From Candidatus Woesearchaeota archaeon (GTDB taxonomy: Archaea > Nanobdellota > Nanobdellia > Woesearchaeales > GW2011-AR4), in NCBI GenBank assembly GCA_016187495.1, contig JACPJP010000009.1, positions 1-44,689 of the forward strand: a DNA stretch of 44,689 nucleotides, in the 5' to 3' direction. The notes below the pieces were generated by a model, which ran no database searches, had not been told where the DNA came from, and saw nothing but the letters and a program-made list of their open reading frames with translations. The position numbers were made by a program, and so were the translations under genes. Positions 9,474 to 17,440 of this stretch are shown here, piece by piece (the first letter of the stretch is position 1; every line of letters begins with the position of its first letter).

Positions 9474-10555
9474 TGCAAAACATAGTAAGTTTCCCACCCA
9501 TCTCTTATTTGTTTTAGAATTCCTTTATCAGTCAGACACCTTAAAATTACATTACATCTTTCTTTACCTAAATTCAATATTTTCATAGCATCAATATTGT
9601 AAATTTTTTTATCCGTTTTTAAATATTCAATAATGATTTTCCCTCTATTTTCTATACTAATATCTTCATACTCAAGAGAATAACGAGATTTATTTCCAGC
9701 GTCTATTAAGAAAATCTTTCTTTCATTGATTAGTTTGTTTAAAATTAAACGCACTCTATCTATACTTAAATTAAGGAGTTTTACAGTAGCTTGGGTAGTT
9801 ATATATTTATTTTTTCTAAAATGACCCAAAATCTTCTGTTTATTCTCTTCACTAAACTCTTTTGTATAATTAAGTTCTTTTGCTCTTTTATTAACAGCTT
9901 TAGAATACCTCAAATCTAAATCTTTTTGTTTCCACCACAAGTTTGCCAAAGAACCATATTTTTCAACAGATTCGAAAATTTTTTGTTGTAACAATATAAT
10001 TCCCTCCCTATTAGCATTCAAATGATAAACTTTAGTTCCTTTTCTAGTGGTGTAAATATAAACACTTGAAGTATTTGGAAACAGAGAATCCCATAACTCC
10101 TTTACTTTATCAAAAACTTCTTTATTTTTATCTTCAAATACAGTTATGATCCACCTATTGCAGGAGCCATCATCAACAATTAAAGCAAAAATCGCTTGTA
10201 ATTTATGTTCTTCTGGAAGACGAGAGATAAAATCTAAGAGTTTAACCGGATCTCGTAAAAGCTTTTCAGAAGTCAAATCGAATAAATATGAAAAATTTTT
10301 AAACACCTTTTTGGAGATGATAATTTTTTTCGTACTATAACAATCGCCTTTAATCGGACCCCATACTTTTATATTAAGCTTATTTGTCAAATCTAAAAAC
10401 TGTTTTACATTTTTATTATCATAAACAAAATGTCCATAAAAATTAACTGTACCATCACCAATTCTATGAGAAATTAATCTTGTATGCAAAGGAGTCCAGT
10501 TGATATTTGACAATCTATCTTCAATTTCGTTTTTCATAATTTTTGTTAGATTCAT
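9467..10555 (-). CDS. Free-standing LAGLIDADG-like homing endonuclease with C-terminal winged-helix-like repeats
   Basis: Two LAGLIDADG-like cores LISHRIGDGTV and IFALIVDDGSC; insertion context inside the pyrG 3' end. Confidence 0.75.
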   Translation of the reverse strand: MNLTKIMKNEIEDRLSNINWTPLHTRLISHRIGDGTVNFYGHFVYDNKNVKQFLDLTNKLNIKVWGPIKGDCYSTKKIIISKKVFKNFSYLFDLTSEKLLRDPVKLLDFISRLPEEHKLQAIFALIVDDGSCNRWIITVFEDKNKEVFDKVKELWDSLFPNTSSVYIYTTRKGTKVYHLNANREGIILLQQKIFESVEKYGSLANLWWKQKDLDLRYSKAVNKRAKELNYTKEFSEENKQKILGHFRKNKYITTQATVKLLNLSIDRVRLILNKLINERKIFLIDAGNKSRYSLEYEDISIENRGKIIIEYLKTDKKIYNIDAMKILNLGKERCNVILRCLTDKGILKQIRDGWETYYVLQD

Positions 10556-10650
10556 TTAAAATCACCAAATCAAGGACTTATTCGGATTTTAAATTGAATA
10601 AAAAATTGAAAATTTAGAAGGTAGCTATTGTTTAAATACCTCACGGCAAA

Positions 10651-10723
10651 ATGTCCAGTGAAAAATAACACCCTTTAGAGCGTCTATATCGTTAAAATTT
10701 TGCGGTTTCAGACCACTGGACAT
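10651..10723. repeat. 10-bp perfect inverted repeat ATGTCCAGTG ... CACTGGACAT abutting the pyrG stop codon
   Basis: Read directly; arms 10651-10660 and 10714-10723. Confidence 0.8.
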
Positions 10724-12498
10724 TACTTAGATTTAGAACACGCTTTTACGAATCCATAGAATAATGGTGACGGGTTACCCAAGCGACTTTTGAACTCTGG
10801 GTGGCTTTGGGTTGAAATCATAAAAGGATGGTTAGGCAGCTCAATGTACTCCATTAATTTTGTCCCGTCTTCCCTCAAATGATACCCTGAAAAAATAAGC
10901 CCTTTCTTTTCCAGCTCTTCAACAAATTTCGGATTTACCTCATACCTGTGCCTGTGGCGCTCTAAAACAACATTTTTGCTTTCCCGCAAAAATCTTTTGG
11001 ACCCAGAAAATCTTTGATTTTCTTGGGTGTCTAAAACTCCTAGTCTGAAACTCTGGCTCTTATCTTTCTTCAAAGCCTCAATTCTCTTTGCATCTTCCTT
11101 TAGCCTTTCGGTTTCCTTATACATCTCCAAAACCCTGCTTTTATCTTTCAAAACAGCGGCATAAGCGCCTAGCCTCATTGTTCCCCCATACTCGCTTTTT
11201 TCCATCAGCTCTTTTTGTGCAGGCAATATATCAATAACCGCAAATTTTGTCTTTTCATTTACTTCCGTTGTATGCGCATCTTTCATTCCGCAAACATTTC
11301 TTGCATATTCTACAACAGCCAATTGCAATCCATAGCATAGCCCCAGATAAGGCTTGTTGTGCGTTCTTGCAAAATTTATTGCCTTTATTTTTCCTTCTAC
11401 CCCCGAGCTTCCAAATCCCCCCGGGACAATAATTCCATCATATTTGTCCAGCTCTTTGATTTTATCGTCATTGCTCTCAAACATCTTGGCATCAATCCAG
11501 CTAATGTCCACACTGGCATCCAATGAAGCGCCTGCATGCAATAATGATTGGTTAATGCTTACATAGCTGTCTGCTAAATTGTAGTCTCCAATGTCTATAT
11601 ACTTTCCAACAATAGCAACCTTAATGGATTTTTTCGGGCTTTTTATCCTATCAACAAGCTTTTTCCATTCTGCCCAGTTAGGGACTTTTTTTGGTTTTAG
11701 TTTCAGCTCATTTAGTATTTTAATTCCCAGCCTTTCTTTTTCTAGATCTAATGGTATTGAATAAACTGTCTCAATGTCCGGTTCTGAAATCACATTTTCA
11801 GAGGGTATATTAGCATAAATTTCTATTTTTTTCTTTCTTATATTATCCAAAGCCCTTTTTGCCCTGCATATTATAAAATCAGGAAAAATTCCAGTTTCCC
11901 CTAGCAGCCTTATTGCCTGTTGCGTAGGTTTAGTCTTCATCTCCTCAATATGGGAAGGTATTGGCAGATATGTTATAAGGACATAAGTAACATTTTCCTT
12001 TCCGATTTCTCTTTCCAGGCCTTTCATCGCAAATAGGTAAGGTATGTTCTCATAATCTCCTATTGTTCCGCCAATTTCAACAATCGCTATGTCATGCTCC
12101 TTGCTCGCTTCCTTTATCCTCCTCTTTATCTCTTCAGGCACATGGGGTATAAACTGAACAGTTTCTCCTAAAAATTTGCCTTTCCTTTCCTTGTCAATTA
12201 TTGTTTTATAGACCTTGCCTGTCGTTAAATTGTTTTCTTTGGGAATATCAACATCAAGAAACCTTTCATAAGTTCCCAAATCCTGGTCAATTTCTCCGCC
12301 ATCATCAGTAACCCATACTTCCCCATGCTCTGTCGGCCTTAAAGTTCCCGCATCATAATTAATGTAAGGATCTATCTTTATGGCAGTTACTTTATAGCCA
12401 TATTCTTGCAATATTCTTGCAATAGAAGCAGTTGTAACTCCTTTGCCTACACCTGACATTACACCTCCAGCTACGACAATGTATTTAGTCATGGACAC
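10723..12498 (-). CDS. pyrG: CTP synthase
   Basis: YIVVAGGVMSGVGKGVTTASI; GATase motifs YLGLCYGLQ, ERHRHRYEVNP, SHPEFKSRLGNPSPLFYGF. Confidence 0.97.
   Translation of the reverse strand: MSMTKYIVVAGGVMSGVGKGVTTASIARILQEYGYKVTAIKIDPYINYDAGTLRPTEHGEVWVTDDGGEIDQDLGTYERFLDVDIPKENNLTTGKVYKTIIDKERKGKFLGETVQFIPHVPEEIKRRIKEASKEHDIAIVEIGGTIGDYENIPYLFAMKGLEREIGKENVTYVLITYLPIPSHIEEMKTKPTQQAIRLLGETGIFPDFIICRAKRALDNIRKKKIEIYANIPSENVISEPDIETVYSIPLDLEKERLGIKILNELKLKPKKVPNWAEWKKLVDRIKSPKKSIKVAIVGKYIDIGDYNLADSYVSINQSLLHAGASLDASVDISWIDAKMFESNDDKIKELDKYDGIIVPGGFGSSGVEGKIKAINFARTHNKPYLGLCYGLQLAVVEYARNVCGMKDAHTTEVNEKTKFAVIDILPAQKELMEKSEYGGTMRLGAYAAVLKDKSRVLEMYKETERLKEDAKRIEALKKDKSQSFRLGVLDTQENQRFSGSKRFLRESKNVVLERHRHRYEVNPKFVEELEKKGLIFSGYHLREDGTKLMEYIELPNHPFMISTQSHPEFKSRLGNPSPLFYGFVKACSKSK
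10972..11028 (-). repeat. Double palindrome inserted in frame within pyrG
   Basis: ATTTTTGC-TTTCCC-GCAAAAAT (10972-10993) and ACCCAGAAAATC-TTT-GATTTTCTTGGGT (11001-11028); encodes approximately DTQENQRFSGSKRFLRESKN. Confidence 0.75.
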
Positions 12499-12719
12499 CC
12501 TCGACTAAAAAACTTTAGAATAAAAATTTTATAATTATTTATTAGTTGCATCAATGAGTAATGTGAGCATTACTATAAATATTTTGCGATTTTAGCCAGT
12601 TTTTTTTAAATTATTTTCAATATGGAAAATAAGCACTGGACATTTGCACGTAGCGTTTATAAAGGAGTAATGCACTAAATTCTTTAACCTCGTTGAAATA
12701 AAAAGCGAATAGCAAAGAG

Positions 12720-13382
12720 GTGGTAATGTTGAGAATAAAAGAGATTGCAATAGAGCAAAGACCAAGAGAAAGGCTAAAAGCCAAAGGGATTGACAGTTTG
12801 AACGATTCAGAGTTGTTAGCTATTATTCTTCAGAACGGAACAAATGGGGAGAATGTCATTGACTTAAGTCATCGTTTAATTGCTTCATTTGGCCTTGAAA
12901 AGCTAAATTCATTATCCTTAACCGAATTAATGAAGATAAAAGGGATTAAACTAGGGAAAGCTTCCAAGCTAATTGCTACTTTTGAATTAAACAAAAGGAT
13001 TAATTCCGGCAAAATTTGCGAGAAAGTTGTTAAGAACCCTTCTGATATTGCTTCTTATTATATTGAAAAGCTGAAAGACTTGAAAAAAGAGCATTTCATT
13101 GCTGTTTTCCTTGATTCCAAGAATAAAATCATTAAGGATGAAGTAATCTCTATAGGCACTTTAAATTCTTCCTTAGTTCATCCTCGCGAGGTTTTCAAGG
13201 AAGCTATTAAACATAGTGCTAACTCAATTATTTTGGTGCATAATCATCCTTCTGGCTTGGTAGAGCCTTCTGATGAAGATTATAGAATTAATAAAATTCT
13301 TGTTGAGACTGGAAATCTGGTTGGCATCAAGGTTTTGGATCATTTAGTGGTTGGTAATAAGGAATGGATTACTCTAAATTAG
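12720..13382 (+). CDS. radC: RadC-family JAB/MPN+ domain protein
   Basis: ERPRERL-type N-terminus, LSDSELLAIIL-like segment, HNHPSG....S..D JAMM motif. Confidence 0.95.
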   Translation: MVMLRIKEIAIEQRPRERLKAKGIDSLNDSELLAIILQNGTNGENVIDLSHRLIASFGLEKLNSLSLTELMKIKGIKLGKASKLIATFELNKRINSGKICEKVVKNPSDIASYYIEKLKDLKKEHFIAVFLDSKNKIIKDEVISIGTLNSSLVHPREVFKEAIKHSANSIILVHNHPSGLVEPSDEDYRINKILVETGNLVGIKVLDHLVVGNKEWITLN

Positions 13383-13393
13383 CTAAAAAACGA

Positions 13394-13439
13394 AATATTT
13401 ATATATCTAACGTACTATTTAACGTACTACATGGCGTAC
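13394..13439 (+). promoter_or_regulatory. Promoter/operator of the TA-like operon: TATA-like box followed by three CGTAC motifs at 12-bp spacing
   Basis: atatttatatat then taaCGTACtatttaaCGTACtacatggCGTAC (CGTAC at 13411, 13423, 13435). Confidence 0.55.
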
Positions 13440-13452
13440 ACGAAGGTTATTT

Positions 13453-13713
13453 ATGAAAAATATGATAATTTATGTAAGTCCGGATGTAGAGGAGAAAATA
13501 CTTTACAAGCACAGGATAGAGCTGGAAGAATTAAAGGACGCACTTAAATATGGTAAGCCAAAGTTCATCAAGCAAGAAGGGAAAATTTATATCGCATTAA
13601 CACATCACTTACGCTACATAACTATGATATTTGAATATAACAAGTCCTTTGCAAATGTAATAACTGCTTATTCATCATCAGAAGCACAAATCAAAAGGTA
13701 TAATAAAAAATGA
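13453..13713 (+). CDS. Putative toxin (DUF4258/BrnT-like small protein)
   Basis: 86 aa; VEEKILYKHRIELEELKDAL...YIALTHHLRYITMIFEY; overlaps the zinc-finger antitoxin-like gene by 4 bp. Confidence 0.5.
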   Translation: MKNMIIYVSPDVEEKILYKHRIELEELKDALKYGKPKFIKQEGKIYIALTHHLRYITMIFEYNKSFANVITAYSSSEAQIKRYNKK

Positions 13714-14171
13714 AACAAAAATCAAAATATCAAAAAGAACTTGAAAAAGAGCCATTTTATAATCTTAAAGATGAAGATTTTGGAGAAGAAGTTAAGTTCA
13801 AGATAGATGAAAATTCATTCAAAGGGGGAGTGCCATTTAAATGCCATGGGAAGAATTCTATTTTGATAGATAAGAAAGTTTCCTTTAATGATTTTGAGTT
13901 TACTTATCCTGTTTGGCAGTGTTCTAAATGCAAAAAAGAGTTTTTGGATTTTGAGCAGGCTAAAAGATACGAGAAATTTCTCATAATGAAGAAATTATTG
14001 GAAGAAGATCCCATAACTATAGAAAGGAATATGAATTTTGACGGCAAGGCTTTCTTTTTCAGGTTTCCCAAAGAGTTAACTAGTAATTTACATAAAGAAG
14101 ATTTAGTAGATATTAAATTGCTTTCAACTGACGGAAGAATGTTTTTGGTTGAGGTTAAGCATGGACATTAA
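13710..14171 (+). CDS. YgiT/MqsA-type zinc-finger protein with AbrB-like C-terminus, putative antitoxin
   Basis: CHGK...YPVWQCSKCKKEFLDFEQAKRYEKF and a beta-rich FRFPKELTSNLHKEDLVDIKLLSTDGRMFLVEV C-terminus. Confidence 0.55.
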   Translation: MKQKSKYQKELEKEPFYNLKDEDFGEEVKFKIDENSFKGGVPFKCHGKNSILIDKKVSFNDFEFTYPVWQCSKCKKEFLDFEQAKRYEKFLIMKKLLEEDPITIERNMNFDGKAFFFRFPKELTSNLHKEDLVDIKLLSTDGRMFLVEVKHGH

Positions 14172-14767
14172 AGAAATTTAATAAATATATTTGTTATAGT
14201 TATTATCCCCAGCATAATTAAAATTGGAGTCCAAGGATGGTTAATTAGGTACTCTCTAATTATTCTTACTAACTTTCTCTGGTTCTTTTTGTTTAGAACT
14301 TTTACTTCTACATCAATTTCAAATAGTTTTATGGTAAAAGTTATTCCAAAAGCTAAGAATATGCCAAATAGATTAAAATTATGCAGAATTATTAAATCAA
14401 ATAGTGTTATTTTGCTGCTATAAACTTTTATTAGCGAATATTCATAAATCAGCTGTTCTTTTTTAATGTAGTCTTCTTCTAATTTTTTATAAGAGTTAGT
14501 GCAGTTGGTAAAAGATTCTTGAGATTGAGATAGCTTATCTTGGCAGTCTTTAAACTCATTTTGAAGTAGCTGGATTTTTGCTCTTTCAACAGATAAATCA
14601 GTTTGGCATTGAGATAATTGAGAATTTAAATTTCCTATGGTTTTCTTTTCATTTTCGCAGGAAACGTCTTTAACGCTTTGGAATAGTTGTGGAATAAACC
14701 AAATTAAAAATATTAGTACTAGGATGCCACCAACTATTGTAAGTGGGTCTTGTGCTTTTTTGTTCAT
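14168..14767 (-). CDS. Membrane protein with coiled coil, hypothetical
   Basis: N-terminal TM, long coiled-coil segment, two C-terminal TMs. Confidence 0.6.
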   Translation of the reverse strand: MNKKAQDPLTIVGGILVLIFLIWFIPQLFQSVKDVSCENEKKTIGNLNSQLSQCQTDLSVERAKIQLLQNEFKDCQDKLSQSQESFTNCTNSYKKLEEDYIKKEQLIYEYSLIKVYSSKITLFDLIILHNFNLFGIFLAFGITFTIKLFEIDVEVKVLNKKNQRKLVRIIREYLINHPWTPILIMLGIITITNIFIKFL

Positions 14768-14812
14768 GTTTCAAACGCTTCCCTCAATAATTTGAATTCT
14801 TTTAATTCTTTA

Positions 14813-17440
14813 TTATTTAACAACTTTCAATAGTTCTTCTTTAAACCTGTTTTCGTCTAATCGATTAAAGAAAGGGACACCAACAACTTTATATTTCTTA
14901 GTTTCTATAAATTTAGTTAAATCTTTAGATTCAAACATCTCTTTTATTTCAATCAGAAGTTTTTCTTTCCATTCTTCAGTTTTTTCCAAAAATTTACCTT
15001 TTGGCTCTATGAATATTTGATAAGTAATCTCTCTTCCTTCTTTATCTTTCATGAATAAAACGAAATCTGGAGCAAATGCTTTTCCATCACTGAAATTATA
15101 AATTACAAAGTGAAGTTCGTTTCTAAGCAGGAATATTTCTTTGTATTTATTCTTGAAATCTTCTTTGATTAATCTATCAACAAATTCAACACAGGCTTTT
15201 TCTTCAGATGTTCCATAATTGGCATTAAATGCGTACCACCCTTTATCTTGAATAAATGATTCTTGTCCGTCTTCTCTTTCTGAGCCTGCTTCTATTTTTA
15301 GTATTTTGTTATAGAAGACTTCATTTATCTTACTGGAGAAGAAATCTTTAGTTCCTTTGTAATCAACCATATTATTCTTTAATTTTTCTTCAATTTCATC
15401 CAAAATGGCTACAACGGCCTTGAATTTATGCTCATTTGAAAGATTGTATAAATCTTCTGCTGAACCCGTAAAGTTAATTTTTATTTCAGCAAGAAACTCC
15501 TTGTTTTCAATTAAGTCATTCATTGAATTTACTTTCGGAAATATTTTCTTTATATTCTCAAATTTGAAGAATTCTTTTCTCGAAATGGCATTTTTAAAAA
15601 TATGCTTTTCAATTTGGCTTATTTGTAATGTGCTTGATTCTTTTACTATGTGCAAATTATCATAATTTCCGTCTGTTAATGCTTCGGTGACTTTTCCTTT
15701 AAATGTTCTTATTTCATACTTGAAATCTTTGTCTTTTACTCCCAAATCAGAAAAAGAAGTAACATGAGAATAATTATTTGCTACATTTTTATTCAGGAAA
15801 ATCTGACCATTCTTGAAAAATCCTGTTTTCTTGAAATCTTCTTTCAGTTTTAGCTCTTTTTCCACAGTTTTATCATCCATAAGACCTTCTTGGACTAATG
15901 CGTTTTTCAGCTCAGAAATGTATCTATGCTCATTTGGGCTGTGGAAATGAAGTTCTTCAAGAATTCTTAATTCATGGCCTAAATCTTCATCAAATTTTCT
16001 TAGAAATTTATCTTCTTCCTTTCCTCCTATTTTGAATGGGAAATACCTTGCTCCTCGCCCAATTAATTGGGCTTCTGAAATTGTTGATGGTGCAATAGTA
16101 CCACTATATCCTCCGCCACCTGCTTGCCCTTCATATAATCGCACAATGTCAAATAAGTTTAATACATCCCAACCTTCATTTAACTTTTGGACTGTGAAAA
16201 TTGCTCTTATTTGATTATCAGATTTTTCAAGAGTATTAATCAAAATCTGATTTTCTTCTAATGTTTTCTCATCATTCATACTTATACATTTATTTTTGGC
16301 AAAATTCAGTTTTAATTTTTGAATAAGTAAATCTGTTGTGATTTTCTCAGTTTCAAAAAAATCAAATGCCCTTTTAATCTCCGCAATATCTGTTTTTGTC
16401 TCTATCTCCTCAATATCTTTTTTTGAAAGATTATCAATCAGTTCATGGAAAAATTCTTTGTTTTCTTCTGATTGCTCGATTGTTTTTTGAGCCTTAAATA
16501 AGATTACTGGCTTTAATTGTATTCCATACTTACTGGCAACATCTTGGCGATATTGATTCAAGACCAAAGCCAACAATATTCTACCTTTTGTATCAGTATC
16601 TGACCTTAATATTTCTACATCTTTTGAGAATTTATCATTTCTGAATTGCCTTAAATCATATCTGTAAATGACCTTGGGAATATATTTTGTTTCTACTGCC
16701 TTGTTCATAAAATCCATTGTTGCAGTAAATTCAAGAAGGATATTTTCCTTATTTTGCTGAAAGATGTTTTCAACAGTATTTTCCCAATTTGGCTTTTCAT
16801 CTGCCTTGAACAGAGTATTTTGTTTAGTCTGGACTTGTCCATGATGAGCTTCGTCAGATAATAAAACAATCGTTTGGCTTCTGAAGTCCTCAAAAGTCAA
16901 TGAATTCTCTTTTTCTGCATATAGATCAGAATGAAGTTTTTGGATTGTAGTAAAGCAGATGTTAATATCACCTTTATTTACGCCTTCAAAATTATCTACT
17001 TTGTTTATCTTGATTTCTCTATTGTTGATTAAGATTTTTTGATTAAACAGATATTTAATTGATAGATCATTGAGAAAATTGTTCTTTGTTTTCTCTATTA
17101 TATTCGTTGAATTGACAAAAAACAGGAAGTTTCTATATCCTTTTTCGTATAGATAAAGAATTAATCCAGCCATGATAAGCGTTTTTCCGCTTCCTGTTGC
17201 CATATTGTAAAGCAAATGAATAGGATACTCTTTGTCAGGATATTGATTATAATAATAGAAAAATCTGGCAAACGCCTCTTTCTGATATGACCTTAATTCA
17301 AATTTTGGATTAAGATTTTCCTTAACAAAGTTAGGAGTATCTAAAAACTGGGCTAAAACACCGAATTTCTTTGCTGTATCCAATTCATCATACAGCCACT
17401 TTCTATGTGGCGATAATGTAGTCTGAGTCATTTTTTTCAC
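14813..17440 (-). CDS. Type III restriction enzyme Res subunit (helicase-nuclease); GTG start
   Basis: NMATGSGKTLIMAGLI Walker A, LLSDEAHHGQ, and QLIGRGARYFPF motifs; directly downstream of mod. Confidence 0.93.
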   Translation of the reverse strand: MKKMTQTTLSPHRKWLYDELDTAKKFGVLAQFLDTPNFVKENLNPKFELRSYQKEAFARFFYYYNQYPDKEYPIHLLYNMATGSGKTLIMAGLILYLYEKGYRNFLFFVNSTNIIEKTKNNFLNDLSIKYLFNQKILINNREIKINKVDNFEGVNKGDINICFTTIQKLHSDLYAEKENSLTFEDFRSQTIVLLSDEAHHGQVQTKQNTLFKADEKPNWENTVENIFQQNKENILLEFTATMDFMNKAVETKYIPKVIYRYDLRQFRNDKFSKDVEILRSDTDTKGRILLALVLNQYRQDVASKYGIQLKPVILFKAQKTIEQSEENKEFFHELIDNLSKKDIEEIETKTDIAEIKRAFDFFETEKITTDLLIQKLKLNFAKNKCISMNDEKTLEENQILINTLEKSDNQIRAIFTVQKLNEGWDVLNLFDIVRLYEGQAGGGGYSGTIAPSTISEAQLIGRGARYFPFKIGGKEEDKFLRKFDEDLGHELRILEELHFHSPNEHRYISELKNALVQEGLMDDKTVEKELKLKEDFKKTGFFKNGQIFLNKNVANNYSHVTSFSDLGVKDKDFKYEIRTFKGKVTEALTDGNYDNLHIVKESSTLQISQIEKHIFKNAISRKEFFKFENIKKIFPKVNSMNDLIENKEFLAEIKINFTGSAEDLYNLSNEHKFKAVVAILDEIEEKLKNNMVDYKGTKDFFSSKINEVFYNKILKIEAGSEREDGQESFIQDKGWYAFNANYGTSEEKACVEFVDRLIKEDFKNKYKEIFLLRNELHFVIYNFSDGKAFAPDFVLFMKDKEGREITYQIFIEPKGKFLEKTEEWKEKLLIEIKEMFESKDLTKFIETKKYKVVGVPFFNRLDENRFKEELLKVVK

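Noticed and set aside
11021-11040. GTGTCTAAAA in pyrG as an end of the TIR element family
   Set aside because: Only 10 nt match, in an orientation inconsistent with the adjacent palindromes; probably chance.
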